In this document: piece by piece, positions 46,692 to 56,622 of the stretch | How the letters are laid out: the number at the start of each line of letters is the position of its first letter | Numbering within the stretch: position 1 is the first letter of the stretch | DNA from: Sphingobacterium composti | GTDB lineage: Bacteria > Bacteroidota > Bacteroidia > Sphingobacteriales > Sphingobacteriaceae | Direction: 5' to 3' | DNA length: 64,000 bases | Assembly: GCF_009829075.1 (NCBI RefSeq) | Contig: NZ_WUQZ01000004.1 | Coordinates: 106,388-170,387 of the forward strand | The notes under the pieces: model-generated | Database searches by the model: none | Seen by the model: the letters and a program-made list of their open reading frames with translations, nothing else | Told to the model about the DNA's origin: nothing | Program-made: the position numbers and the translations under genes

Positions 46692-46710
46692 GATAAATTA
46701 ATATGATTTC

Positions 46711-49700
46711 TTATAATGTCACGTTCAAACTAAAACCAAATGTACGCATCGTTGGTAATTGTCCCATTTCAACACCTGGCATGATATCAGCACCATTCAA
46801 AGATGCTGTCTCAGGATCAAAAATTGGGAATTTTGAAATCATAAATAAATCTCTACCATACAACGCTAATGAAAGTTGTGACATCTTCAATTTAGAGACG
46901 AAAGTATTCGGGAATGCATATTGGAAACGTACCTCTCTTAGCTTAAGGTATGAAGCATCTAAACTGTTTGTTTCTACATTGGCGCGTCTGTAGTAATCAC
47001 TATAATACGATTGTACTGCTACTTCTTTAGTATTTGGAGAATAACTTCCATCAGCATTTTGAACAACGCCTTCTCCGATAATCACACCTTCATCACGACC
47101 TTTCAAAGTATGTCTTAATTTTCCTTGCTCAGTCATTTTATGGTGTGTTTGCGAATAAATTATACCACCATATTGACCATCTACTAACACATTTAATGTT
47201 AAGTTTTTGTAATTAAATTCATTTTGGAAGCCACCTCTCCATGATGGATATGCATTACCGATGTATTTTACAGGAGAACGTAAAGCATGTCCTGTGCTAG
47301 CATTAAATACGACTTGACCTTCTTCATTTCTTACCAATCCGGCTCCCCAAATATCTCCTGTTGTACCGCCTTTTACCGCTATAATGGAAGCAGATCCACT
47401 TGACATGATTGTTTGTTGCGTTAGCTCTAGATCTTTACTTAATTCAAGAATTTCATTGTAATTTTTCGACCAAGTCACTGTTGGTGTCCACTTGAAATTC
47501 CCTCTAAATGGTTTACCTGATAACATCAATTCTATACCTTCATTTTTGATTTTTCCTCCATTGATGAAAGAATAGCTATATCCTGTAGTAATATCTACAG
47601 GTACACGTAATACTTGATTGACTGTAGTGTTGTAATAATAATTCACATCTGCAGTTAATCGATTTGAAAATAAAGAGAAATTCAAACCAGTTTCGAATGA
47701 ATTTGATATTTCAGGTTTTAAATCATTATTGTTTTGTGTACTTGGAGGCGTAACAGAACCTGGGAAAATATTCTGACTGTAAACCTTTTTAAGCCTATAT
47801 GGTTCTGTATCGCTACCAACTTGAGCGAAAGATACTCTTAATTTAGAGAAACTAACCTGACTAGGCAATTTGAAAATATCAGATAGAATAAAACTTGAAG
47901 TAACAGAAGGGTAGAAATACGAGTTATTACCTTTTGGTAAAGTCGAAGACCAGTCATTTCTTGCTGTTAAATCTAAAAAAATCATATCATCAAAAGAGAA
48001 GTTCGCTAATGCATATAAACCATTAACTTGTCTTTCGTATTTAGTTGGCTGTACATACAAATTATTTAATGCATTAGATAATTTAAATATACCTGGAAGC
48101 ATCAAACCTGTCGCTGAGGTACTTTTCGAATTGCTCTCTTCTTTACGAATATTACCACCCGCACCTACAGTCATTTTAATTTTATCAGTTAATTGTTCGC
48201 GATAATTAACTAAGAAATCCGTATTGTGCTCTAGCCAATTCGCGTCTTGTTCTTTGTAGTATCCTTGTGTATACTGAGCAGTACCCCATGGTCGTTTCAT
48301 GTCTCTGAAATCCTGTCTGTAATTCAAGCCAGTTCTTAACATGAAATCCCATTTATCAGAAAAATTATAATTCAACTGAACATTACCTTCGATGTTATGA
48401 TTTTTCAAGCCATTAGTCATTTCATAAGCAATAATATAAGGATTATCAATGAAGGAACTGAATGGGTGTATCTGTTCAATTTGCTCTTTTCCAGGTTGCC
48501 ACATGGGCTTATAGATATCCAGATCTATGTTTGGATTTTGGAATATCATAAAATAAGCAATAGACTGATTATTATAACCTGTAGCAGGTAAATTATCACT
48601 TGATTTATTTGTGTATGATACTCTTGAGGAAATCGATAGTTTATCAGTCACAGAGAATTTGTTATTGACAGCTGCAACAAGACGCTCAAATCCAGTATTC
48701 GGCATGATCCATTTATTTTTAGTGTGACCTAATGAGAATCTACCGGAATACTTATCCGTTCCGCCTTCAATAGCTAATGTATTCATCAAGGTAGATCCAG
48801 TTTGCCAAAATCCTTTAATATTATCTTCGTATGGAACCCAAGGCAATCTTTCAGTGGATTGAGTACCAGTAGCAGGATCATATTGGAAATAAGATTGACC
48901 ATTGAATTTTGGACCAAATGCACTTGACGTGCTGCCTGTATTTGGTCCATCTTCAGATTGACCAAACGAATAGAATAATTCTCCTGCCGCATTACGCTGA
49001 TTTGTGCCTTGTCCGTATTCATATTGATAGTCAGGCCAACGTAATACATCATTGATACTGCTGTTCGAGCTAAAGCTGATACCTAGTCCTTTTCTATTTT
49101 TACCTGATTTTGTAGTTATAATTAAAGCTCCATTGCCTGCACGTGATCCATAAAGTGCAGTTGCTGCTGCTCCTTTTAAAACTGTTACTGATTCTATATC
49201 TTCAGGGTTTAAATCACTTAGACCATTACCAAAGTCAATAGGAACATCTGAGCCACCAATACCATAGGCATCGTTCACGCCTGAGCTCAGTTTGCCGTTA
49301 ACCATAGGAATTCCATCAATTACAACTAAAGCTTCATTATTTCCTGACAACGAGCGGTCTCCACGTAAGTTGATACGAGTTGAATTTACTGGACCAGAAC
49401 TTGCTTGTGTCAGGTTTAGACCAGCTACTTTACCTTTTAATCCATCACTCCAATTCGAGCTGGCAGCATTATTTAGTTCATCACTTTTGATTGTTGTAAC
49501 AGCGTACCCTAAGCCTTTTGCTTCTCTTTCAATACCCAAAGCTGTCACCACAACTTCGTCCAAATCATTTGAAGCTTCACTTAATAAGATTTCTTTATTC
49601 GATAAGCTTTGATTGAACTTTTGAGAGAATGATTCATAACCAATTAAATTGAATCTAACATCTGCTCCTGCTGGAATGTCGATAGTAAATACTCCAGTAG

Positions 49701-49941
49701 CATTGGTCGTACTCGTACTTTTTCCATTCACTGTAATAGTAACATTAGGCAATGGTTGTCTTGAATTGGCATCCAATACTCTACCACTAATTTTAATGGA
49801 TTGTTGAACAAATAATTCTTTACCAATAAAATTTTCGGATGCAAACGTGCTTCCTACAAATGGGCTTGTCACTAAAGCAAGCCAAAGAACTCTCCTTTGG
49901 AATGAATTATCTCCATTCCACCTCTTAACATTATTAATCAT
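46711..49941 (-). CDS. SusC/RagA-family TonB-dependent transporter in the glp locus
   Basis: 1076 residues. After an unusual N-terminus with a hydrophobic stretch (VLWLALVTSPFVGSTFA) comes a carboxypeptidase-regulatory-like domain (SGRVLDANSRQPLPNVTITV). The TonB-box-like LDEVVVTALGIE and the plug (INLRGDRSLSGNNEALVVIDG, ESVTVLKGAAATALYGSRAGNGALIITTKSGK) follow, then a barrel ending in MRTFGFSLNVTL. It imports its ligand across the outer membrane using TonB energy. It lies between glpF (upstream) and susD-glpQ-glpT (downstream). A candidate -7 box sits just upstream of the start. Confidence 0.93.
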   Translation of the reverse strand: MINNVKRWNGDNSFQRRVLWLALVTSPFVGSTFASENFIGKELFVQQSIKISGRVLDANSRQPLPNVTITVNGKSTSTTNATGVFTIDIPAGADVRFNLIGYESFSQKFNQSLSNKEILLSEASNDLDEVVVTALGIEREAKGLGYAVTTIKSDELNNAASSNWSDGLKGKVAGLNLTQASSGPVNSTRINLRGDRSLSGNNEALVVIDGIPMVNGKLSSGVNDAYGIGGSDVPIDFGNGLSDLNPEDIESVTVLKGAAATALYGSRAGNGALIITTKSGKNRKGLGISFSSNSSINDVLRWPDYQYEYGQGTNQRNAAGELFYSFGQSEDGPNTGSTSSAFGPKFNGQSYFQYDPATGTQSTERLPWVPYEDNIKGFWQTGSTLMNTLAIEGGTDKYSGRFSLGHTKNKWIMPNTGFERLVAAVNNKFSVTDKLSISSRVSYTNKSSDNLPATGYNNQSIAYFMIFQNPNIDLDIYKPMWQPGKEQIEQIHPFSSFIDNPYIIAYEMTNGLKNHNIEGNVQLNYNFSDKWDFMLRTGLNYRQDFRDMKRPWGTAQYTQGYYKEQDANWLEHNTDFLVNYREQLTDKIKMTVGAGGNIRKEESNSKSTSATGLMLPGIFKLSNALNNLYVQPTKYERQVNGLYALANFSFDDMIFLDLTARNDWSSTLPKGNNSYFYPSVTSSFILSDIFKLPSQVSFSKLRVSFAQVGSDTEPYRLKKVYSQNIFPGSVTPPSTQNNNDLKPEISNSFETGLNFSLFSNRLTADVNYYYNTTVNQVLRVPVDITTGYSYSFINGGKIKNEGIELMLSGKPFRGNFKWTPTVTWSKNYNEILELSKDLELTQQTIMSSGSASIIAVKGGTTGDIWGAGLVRNEEGQVVFNASTGHALRSPVKYIGNAYPSWRGGFQNEFNYKNLTLNVLVDGQYGGIIYSQTHHKMTEQGKLRHTLKGRDEGVIIGEGVVQNADGSYSPNTKEVAVQSYYSDYYRRANVETNSLDASYLKLREVRFQYAFPNTFVSKLKMSQLSLALYGRDLFMISKFPIFDPETASLNGADIMPGVEMGQLPTMRTFGFSLNVTL

Positions 49942-49959
49942 AAGTAGTACTAAATGTTT

Positions 49960-49975
49960 TTCGCAAATGTGCGAA
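49960..49975 (-). promoter_or_regulatory. Candidate promoter and inverted repeat upstream of the glp-locus susC
   Basis: Bases 49960-49965 and 49970-49975 form the inverted repeat TTCGCA/TGCGAA. On the minus strand the segment includes CACATTTGC, one base off the TAnnTTTGC -7 box. The predicted leader is about 15-20 nt. The repeat has TTCG/CGAA steps like the candidate GlpR site at 53963-54005. The hairpin lacks a T-run, so I do not call it a terminator. Confidence 0.4.
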
Positions 49976-50054
49976 GCTAATATTAAATCAGTGTTAACTC
50001 AATATTAAGCCTCTAGGTTATATTTAAATAGTTTTTTGTTAATTCTATAATTTA

Positions 50055-50780
50055 TTAATGTATGCACAAATAAAGTCCAGCAGCTAAAGCAGATCCGATA
50101 AATGGTCCAAAAACAGGAACCCATGCGTAATCTGCATTAAAAGAAGCTTTATTTTTAATAGGAACTAATGCATGAATTATTCTAGGTCCTAAGTCCCTTG
50201 CTGGGTTGATTGCATAACCTGTTGTTCCGCCTAGTGATAAACCAATAGCCCATACTAGAAAAGTTACTGGCAAAGCACCAATAGAACCTAACCCAATCGG
50301 CGTAGTAGAATCTAGTTCAGCATCTTTAAAGTGCAATATTGTAAAGATCAATACAAAAGTTCCAATGATTTCACTTAGTAGATTTCTTGGTAAATTTTTG
50401 ATTGCAGGTGCAGTACAGAAAACAGCTTGTTTTGCCCCAGCATCTTGGGTCTGATCGAAATGGTCTTTGTACATAGCCCAAACAAAAAATGCGCCCACCA
50501 TTGCACCTGCAAGTTGAGCCAGCATATAACTTAACGCAGCAGATACACTTAATTTCCCCATAATCAATACGGATAATGTTACAGCACAATTTAGATGTGC
50601 GCCACTGTATGGTCCAGCTATGGTCACACCGACGAATACAGCAACAGCCCATGCAGTTGCAATTACAATCCAACCAGAATTGTGACCTTTAGTTCCACTC
50701 AGAACAACGTTCGCAACAACTCCACCCCCGAGGAGTATCATTACTGCTGTGCCAATAAATTCAGCTAATATAGGTGTCAT
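50055..50780 (-). CDS. glpF: Glycerol facilitator, aquaglyceroporin (MIP family) with NCA in place of the first NPA
   Basis: 241 residues with six membrane spans. The first half-helix motif reads GAHLNCAVTL (Asn64-Cys65-Ala66 from this start), while the second is the normal INPARDLGPR. The selectivity-filter Arg after the second NPA is present, as in glycerol-conducting channels. It admits glycerol passively through the inner membrane. The ATG at 50778-50780 is used; a TTG 12 nt upstream is also possible. It follows glpK after about 22 nt, making a glpD-glpK-glpF operon. The Cys is encoded by TGT at 50586-50588. Confidence 0.9.
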   Translation of the reverse strand: MTPILAEFIGTAVMILLGGGVVANVVLSGTKGHNSGWIVIATAWAVAVFVGVTIAGPYSGAHLNCAVTLSVLIMGKLSVSAALSYMLAQLAGAMVGAFFVWAMYKDHFDQTQDAGAKQAVFCTAPAIKNLPRNLLSEIIGTFVLIFTILHFKDAELDSTTPIGLGSIGALPVTFLVWAIGLSLGGTTGYAINPARDLGPRIIHALVPIKNKASFNADYAWVPVFGPFIGSALAAGLYLCIH

Positions 50781-50802
50781 AATATGAGTCAATTAGTATA
50801 AA

Positions 50803-52305
50803 TTAATCTTTATAGTTCGCCCAAAATTTAGCTGTCTCCGTTGCTCTTTTCCATTCACGCAACAGCTTTTTATTTGAATTTTCATCTGCAGCATGGTCAA
50901 ATGCTTTATCTTCTTTCCACAGCGATTTCAATTCTTCAATATCATTCCAAAAGCCTACTGCTAATCCTGCTAAAAATGCTGCACCCATGGCAGTAGTTTC
51001 TGTGATTGCTGGACGAATTACTTTAGTTTGCACAATATCAGCTTGGAATTGCATTAGGAAATTATTGTTCGTAGCTCCTCCATCCACGCGTAATTCTTGT
51101 ATTTTATTCGCTGAATCAATTTCCATTGCTCTTAAGATGTCGTGCGTTTGGTAAGCAATACTTTCCAAAGCAGCACGTGCAATATGTGCATCTTTTGAGC
51201 CTCTTGACAAACCCACAATAGTTCCGCGAGCATTAGCATTCCAATGAGGCGCCCCTAAACCTGAGAAAGCGGGAACTAAGTAAACCCCATTCGTATCTGA
51301 AACACTTGTCGCTAAAGCTTCTACTTCAGAAGATTTTTTAATAATTCCTAATTCGTCGCGTAACCATTGTACAACTGCGCCACCAATAAAAATACTTCCC
51401 TCTAATGCGTATTTCACCTCATCGCCAATTTTCCAAGCAATCGTAGTCACCAATTTATTTTTCGAAACAACCGGCTTATTACCAATATTCATTAACATGA
51501 AGCAACCAGTTCCGTATGTGTTTTTCACCATACCTTCTTCAGTACACAGTTGACCAAAAAGTGCTGCTTGTTGATCTCCCGCAATACCTGCAATCGGAAT
51601 ATTCACATTACCAATTTCTAGAGAAGTATGCCCGTATAATTCAGAACTGCTAGCTACTTCTGGAAGCATAGATTTAGGAACCTCGAAAATATCCAATAAT
51701 TCTTGATCCCATTCTAAGGTGTTAATATTCAAAAGTAATGTACGCGATGCATTGGATACATCTGTAACGTGTTTTTCTCCTTTAGTTAGGTTATAAACCA
51801 ACCAAGAATCTACCGTACCGAAAGCAAGTTCTCCATTTTCGGCCATACGACGTGCTCCTTCAACATTTTCTAAAATCCAATTAATTTTAGAAGCAGAAAA
51901 ATATGCGTCAATAAGTAAACCTGTTTTTTCTTGAATTAATGTGTCTAAACCTTTTTCTGCAATGGATTTGCAGTAATCAGCTGTTCGACGATCTTGCCAA
52001 ACAATAGCATTATAAATAGGTTTACCTGTTTTACGATGCCATACAATAGTGGTTTCACGTTGATTGGTAATACCAATACCTTTTATAGAATCAAGTTTTA
52101 CGTTTGCTTGAGCAACAACTTCGGTCATCACGGCTAATTGCGTTGACCAAATTTCTTGTGCATCATGCTCCACCCATCCTGATTGAGGATAAATTTGTTT
52201 GAATTCTTTTTGTGCAACCTCCACAATCTCCCCATCGTGGTTGAATAGGATAGCACGAGAACTCGTTGTACCTTGATCTAAGGAAAGAATGAATTCCTTT
52301 TTCAT
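50803..52305 (-). CDS. glpK: Glycerol kinase
   Basis: 500 residues of the FGGY kinase family. The N-terminal ATP motif [43 protein letters not shown] and [11 protein letters not shown] segments are typical. [43 protein letters not shown] and [19 protein letters not shown] follow. It phosphorylates glycerol to glycerol-3-phosphate. glpD lies 33 nt upstream and glpF just downstream in the same operon. Confidence 0.97.
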   Translation of the reverse strand: MKKEFILSLDQGTTSSRAILFNHDGEIVEVAQKEFKQIYPQSGWVEHDAQEIWSTQLAVMTEVVAQANVKLDSIKGIGITNQRETTIVWHRKTGKPIYNAIVWQDRRTADYCKSIAEKGLDTLIQEKTGLLIDAYFSASKINWILENVEGARRMAENGELAFGTVDSWLVYNLTKGEKHVTDVSNASRTLLLNINTLEWDQELLDIFEVPKSMLPEVASSSELYGHTSLEIGNVNIPIAGIAGDQQAALFGQLCTEEGMVKNTYGTGCFMLMNIGNKPVVSKNKLVTTIAWKIGDEVKYALEGSIFIGGAVVQWLRDELGIIKKSSEVEALATSVSDTNGVYLVPAFSGLGAPHWNANARGTIVGLSRGSKDAHIARAALESIAYQTHDILRAMEIDSANKIQELRVDGGATNNNFLMQFQADIVQTKVIRPAITETTAMGAAFLAGLAVGFWNDIEELKSLWKEDKAFDHAADENSNKKLLREWKRATETAKFWANYKD

Positions 52306-52338
52306 ATCAAATTTGGTTTATAGTGTTTACTATTAATT

Positions 52339-53904
52339 TTAAAGTGTATAATTCTTTACTAACGCGGAATATGCTTCGGTTTGTGCATTAATCCAGTTTT
52401 CATCTTTTTGCAATTCGGCAGCCATTAATTGTGCTACACGAGGCGCTACCTCAAGTGATGCTTTTGCGTCCAATAGAAGGAATCGAATTCTACGCGCCAA
52501 GAAATCTTCAATATTGTAAACCATTTCATTTCGGCTCGCCCATACCACTTCAGCTTCAATGAAATTATAGTTTTGATGTAATTTAGCTCCTAATGCTGGA
52601 TTTTCTTTAACTAATTTTTGAATTTCATCTGTATCTGAACCGTACACTTGCCAATGTCCCTCACGTCTTTCTGTGGAGTATCCGTGGATTTGTAGGGTAG
52701 TAGTTCTACAAGGCTGTGGTATCAGACCAGCTTTCGAAATTGCCAGATCAACGGTTTCTTCTGCCATTTTGCGATATGTGGTCCATTTGCCACCAGTTAT
52801 TGTAATAAGTCCAGATATGCTGGTTATTAATTTATGATCTCTAGAGATTTCTTTCGTACTGTTACTATCGTTGTCAGTAGGAGCAGCTAATGGTCTTAAA
52901 CCTGCGAACACACTTAGTACGTCTTTTCTTGTTGGAGCATTATCCAGATATGCATCAGCTGTACTAAGAATAAATTCGATCTCTTCTTCTAGTGGTCTAG
53001 GCTCAATCTGGTGTGCATTCAATGGCGTATCTGTTGTGCCTAATAACACCTTGTCGTGCCATGGCACACCGAATAGAACGCGTCCATCACTAGTTTCAGG
53101 AATCATTAAAGCGTCTATATTTCCTAAGAATTTTTTGTCAATAACAATATGTGCTCCTTGACTTGGTCTTACCAAATTTTTATGTGCTGACACATCTAGC
53201 TTCAATATATCATCAACGAATATTCCTGTAGCATTAATTACAGCTTTCGATTTTATAGCATATCTTTTGTTTGAGTCTTTATCTATAAACTCAATTCCTG
53301 TGACATTACCACTGGTATCTTTTGTAATCGCGGATACTTCTGCATAATTTAATACTACAGCACCGTTTTCAACAGCCGTTTGCCCGAGATTTAATGCCAA
53401 ACGGGCATCATCAAATTGACCGTCAAAATATTGGATACCTCCTATTAGATTCTTCTGTTTTACTTTTGGAAGTTTTTCGATAACCTCAGACTTACTTAAT
53501 AGAGTAGATTTACCTATACGAAGTTTTCCTGCTAACCAATCATATAATTTCAAGCCTATCAAGAATTTCATTTTTCCGAATAAACTGTATGAAGGAATTA
53601 CAAAGCTTTGAACGAAAGAAACATGAGGCGCATTTTTGAAAATTAACCCACGCTCTTTCAATGCTGACATTACTAATTTTACATCGCCATTTGCCAAATA
53701 ACGAACTCCTCCGTGAACTAACTTCGTACTCTTGCTCGAAGTGCCCTTTGCAAAATCATATTTCTCAACAAGTAATGTTTTGTAACCTCTTGACGCGGCA
53801 TCTACAGCTATACCCAGTCCTGTCGCACCACCACCTATAATCGTAATATCCCACTTTGGAGTGCTTTCAATGCTTTTAATCGCTTCGCTTCTAGTAAATT
53901 TCAT
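52339..53904 (-). CDS. glpD: Glycerol-3-phosphate dehydrogenase (FAD-dependent)
   Basis: 521 residues. The FAD-binding motif ITIIGGGATGLGIAVDAASRGYKTLLVEK is at residues 21-49, followed by TSSKSTKLVHGGVRYLANGDVKLV, QGAHIVIDK, LFGVPWHDKVLLGTTDTP and GGKWTTYRKMAE, all conserved in GlpD. It oxidises glycerol-3-phosphate to dihydroxyacetone phosphate and passes electrons to the quinone pool. First gene of the leftward glpD-glpK-glpF operon, divergent from the GlpR-type regulator. Confidence 0.96.
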   Translation of the reverse strand: MKFTRSEAIKSIESTPKWDITIIGGGATGLGIAVDAASRGYKTLLVEKYDFAKGTSSKSTKLVHGGVRYLANGDVKLVMSALKERGLIFKNAPHVSFVQSFVIPSYSLFGKMKFLIGLKLYDWLAGKLRIGKSTLLSKSEVIEKLPKVKQKNLIGGIQYFDGQFDDARLALNLGQTAVENGAVVLNYAEVSAITKDTSGNVTGIEFIDKDSNKRYAIKSKAVINATGIFVDDILKLDVSAHKNLVRPSQGAHIVIDKKFLGNIDALMIPETSDGRVLFGVPWHDKVLLGTTDTPLNAHQIEPRPLEEEIEFILSTADAYLDNAPTRKDVLSVFAGLRPLAAPTDNDSNSTKEISRDHKLITSISGLITITGGKWTTYRKMAEETVDLAISKAGLIPQPCRTTTLQIHGYSTERREGHWQVYGSDTDEIQKLVKENPALGAKLHQNYNFIEAEVVWASRNEMVYNIEDFLARRIRFLLLDAKASLEVAPRVAQLMAAELQKDENWINAQTEAYSALVKNYTL

Positions 53905-53962
53905 TTTGATATGATGTAATTGTGTTATGGTTATCGCAATAAAAGTACTAATAATCGTAAAT

Positions 53963-54005
53963 AAACGAAAGGAAAAGAAGATTATTTTTTCTTTTTCTTT
54001 CGTTT
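53963..54005. promoter_or_regulatory. Candidate GlpR operator in the glpD-glpR divergent region
   Basis: A 15-bp inverted repeat with one mismatch: the left arm (53963-53977) begins AAACGAAAGG and the right arm (53991-54005) ends CTTTCGTTT, 13 bp apart. AACGAAA/TTTCGTT half-sites are typical of DeoR/GlpR-family operators. Position between glpD and the DeoR-type gene supports autoregulation and control of glpDKF. Confidence 0.55.
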
Positions 54006-54032
54006 TGGAATTAATTTCTAAATTAGACCATT

Positions 54033-54794
54033 ATGAATAACGTCGAACGCCACCAGTACATTATTAAAGAAGTAAATCAAAAGGGACATGTTTCGGTAGT
54101 AGAACTATGCGAAAGTCTAAGTGTATCTTCTGTAACAATTCGAAAGGATCTACAATTTTTAGAAGATTCTGGATTGGTGTATCGTACGCATGGAGGTGTG
54201 ACTAAGCAAAATCCTTATCAAACGGATCGCTCCGTGATAGAAAAGGAAAAATTACATGAAAAGGAGAAGATTGAAATTGCTAAAGCAGCTGCGAAATTTA
54301 TTACAGCAAATGACTCGATTATTATTGGTTCAGGTACGACAACACAATTCTTTGCTCGTCAAATTGCTCCACAAGAGCAACTGACAGTAGTGACCTCAGC
54401 TTTGAATGTTACATTAGAATTATTAAAACATGCTAATGTAGAAGTGATACAATTGGGTGGAAGTGTACGACATACTTCTTCATCTGTAACGGGACAATAT
54501 GCGATGCATATATTGGATCAATTCTTTTGCTCTAAGCTATTCCTTGGTGTCGATGGAATTGATTTAGAATATGGTATTTCAACGACTAATGCACAGGAAG
54601 CTTTATTAAACCAAAAAATGATTTCAGTCGCTCAACAAGTAATTGTTTTGGCGGACTCCAGCAAATTTGGACGTAAAAGTTTTGGTAAAATTGTAGATTT
54701 TTCAAATATAGATGTAGTCATTAGCGACGATATTCCAAAACCATTTCAAGAATTATTTGACGCGATGGGTATTCAGACTATTGTCTGTAAATAG
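54033..54794 (+). CDS. glpR: DeoR/GlpR-family transcriptional regulator
   Basis: 253 residues. N-terminal DeoR helix-turn-helix: RHQYIIKEVNQKGHVSVVELCESLSVSSVTIRKDLQFLEDSGLVYRTHGGV. The C-terminal sugar-phosphate sensor domain follows (IIIGSGTTTQFFARQI, FLGVDGIDLEYGISTTNAQEA, LADSSKFGRKSF). Members bind phosphorylated intermediates; in glp loci the effector is glycerol-3-phosphate. It diverges from glpD across 128 nt carrying a matching inverted repeat. Whether it also regulates the susCD and glpQT units is inference. Confidence 0.92.
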   Translation: MNNVERHQYIIKEVNQKGHVSVVELCESLSVSSVTIRKDLQFLEDSGLVYRTHGGVTKQNPYQTDRSVIEKEKLHEKEKIEIAKAAAKFITANDSIIIGSGTTTQFFARQIAPQEQLTVVTSALNVTLELLKHANVEVIQLGGSVRHTSSSVTGQYAMHILDQFFCSKLFLGVDGIDLEYGISTTNAQEALLNQKMISVAQQVIVLADSSKFGRKSFGKIVDFSNIDVVISDDIPKPFQELFDAMGIQTIVCK

Positions 54795-54837
54795 ATTGTC
54801 GTAAACAAATTCTAAAAATTTTTGTTTAACTTATTGT

Positions 54838-56622
54838 ATGACAATAAGTAATCTGTATAAAAATATCCTACCATTTGTTAAACCTTATAAAAACTTAATA
54901 TTTCTAGCTTTAGGATTAACAATTATTGGCTCCTTTGCTGCTCAAATTAATGCATTTGTACTGAAGTTTACTGTAGATAAAATCAGTGATATGCTTGTAA
55001 ATAAAACTCCTCTTCAACAGGGAATGCATATTATTGGAGTTATTTCAGCAATTTTATTGGGTAAGGAAATTGTATACTCCATAGTGCAGTTTGGACAGAA
55101 GTTTTATGGTGAGAAATTAAAAATTATGATCGCCCGTGACTTTTCACAGAGTATAGTTGAGAAAATTTTAACCTATAAAATGGCTTTTTATACTACTGAA
55201 TCTAATGAGTCGGGTAAGTTGCAAACTCGTATTGATGCTGGTATAAGTTCATTAACTAGATTAGTCCAAAATTTCTTTATAGATATTTTACCTCTCTTTA
55301 CTACTGCTATTGTAGCACTCGTATTTATGTTCTCTGCCAATTTTTATGTAGGATTAATAGGTCTATTTATTGTGCCGATTTATTTTTATATAGCGCAGTT
55401 GCAAGCGTCAAAATTATCTGGATTTCGTAGAAAAATGCGTTTTTATAGAGAGAATAAAAGTAACCAAATCATAAATCTTATAGATTCAATTACAGTGATT
55501 AAGTCCTTCGTACGCGAAGATGTGGAGGCAAAAAGGCATCGTGAAATTCAGTATGATATGACCGAAAATCAAATGTCAACGCGTAAGACGAGTTATTTAT
55601 TTGATAGTTTTAAAAGTTTCATTGAGCAAATTGGGATTGTATTGGTGATTATTCTTACAGCATATTTTGTTTTGAATGAGCGGATGACTTTAGGCGCGAT
55701 TATGTTTCATATTATGTTGTTTAACAATGTGTCTGCTCCAATACGCCAACTGCACCGTATATACGATGAGGTTAACGATGCTTTAATTTATTCAGAAAGT
55801 TTTTTTGAGATTTTAAAAGCGGATGATCAAAAGGAATTGACAGGGAATTATCGTCCAGAAAAAATTGTTGGGGCGATAGAAATGCGTAACGTCAATTTTG
55901 AATATCCAAATGGAACAGCAGCATTGCATGATGTTTCTATGCGAATAAAGCCTAATGATATTACCGCTTTGGTAGGTTTGAGTGGTGCTGGAAAAAGTAC
56001 AGTTATAAATGTATTGGATAAGTTTTATTCGCCTACTTCTGGTGAAATTTTTCTCGATGGAGTAAATCTAAAAGAATACGACACGCATTTCCTACGTGAA
56101 AATATTGGTTTGGTATTACAAAAGAATCACATTTTCAAAGGAACCATTGCAGATAATATTAGATACGGAAAAATAACAGCCACGCAAGATGAAGTTATTG
56201 AAGCCGCTCAAAAAGCATATATTCATGAGCAAATTATGGAATTACCAAAAGGATATGATTCCGAAGCTCATTTATTGTCTGGAGGTCAGCAACAACGTAT
56301 TGCTATCGCGCGAATGTTTTTGAAAAATCCGCCAATAATATTTTTAGATGAACCAACAGCTAATTTAGATGCTATTGCTACAGAACAAATTAAAAATAGT
56401 CTTGACGCCATCAAAGTTGGCAGAACGGTAGTTATTGTTTCTCACTCTATTTCTCAAATAATTGATGCTTCGCATATTATTGTGATGGAAAAGGGTAGGG
56501 TGGTAGAAGATGGAACCCACGAAGATCTCTATGATCTCAAAGGAACTTACCATCGCATATTTTCTGCTATGGCTAATAGTTTAAATATCGATAAGATAAC
56601 TAAAAGTATGCAAGATAATTAA
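54838..56622 (+). CDS. ABC exporter (fused membrane and ATPase domains)
   Basis: 594 residues. Six membrane spans at residues about 15-310, then a nucleotide-binding domain with Walker A GLSGAGKST (about residue 380), the signature LSGGQQQR, Walker B IIFLDEPT and the switch His in IVSHS. The layout is that of MsbA/BmrA-like homodimeric exporters for lipids or drugs. Substrate unknown. It starts 43 nt after glpR on the same strand with no terminator seen between them, so read-through from glpR is possible. Its stop codon overlaps that of the convergent DUF4126 gene at TTAA. Confidence 0.92.
   Translation: MTISNLYKNILPFVKPYKNLIFLALGLTIIGSFAAQINAFVLKFTVDKISDMLVNKTPLQQGMHIIGVISAILLGKEIVYSIVQFGQKFYGEKLKIMIARDFSQSIVEKILTYKMAFYTTESNESGKLQTRIDAGISSLTRLVQNFFIDILPLFTTAIVALVFMFSANFYVGLIGLFIVPIYFYIAQLQASKLSGFRRKMRFYRENKSNQIINLIDSITVIKSFVREDVEAKRHREIQYDMTENQMSTRKTSYLFDSFKSFIEQIGIVLVIILTAYFVLNERMTLGAIMFHIMLFNNVSAPIRQLHRIYDEVNDALIYSESFFEILKADDQKELTGNYRPEKIVGAIEMRNVNFEYPNGTAALHDVSMRIKPNDITALVGLSGAGKSTVINVLDKFYSPTSGEIFLDGVNLKEYDTHFLRENIGLVLQKNHIFKGTIADNIRYGKITATQDEVIEAAQKAYIHEQIMELPKGYDSEAHLLSGGQQQRIAIARMFLKNPPIIFLDEPTANLDAIATEQIKNSLDAIKVGRTVVIVSHSISQIIDASHIIVMEKGRVVEDGTHEDLYDLKGTYHRIFSAMANSLNIDKITKSMQDN

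Noticed and set aside
48397..49612. Open frames of 64-106 codons opposite the glp-locus susC gene.
   Set aside because: They lie wholly within a convincing long coding sequence and show no family motif.
49960..49975. Terminator hairpin between glpF and susC.
   Set aside because: Only a 6-bp stem, no T-run on the minus strand, and it overlaps a likely promoter.
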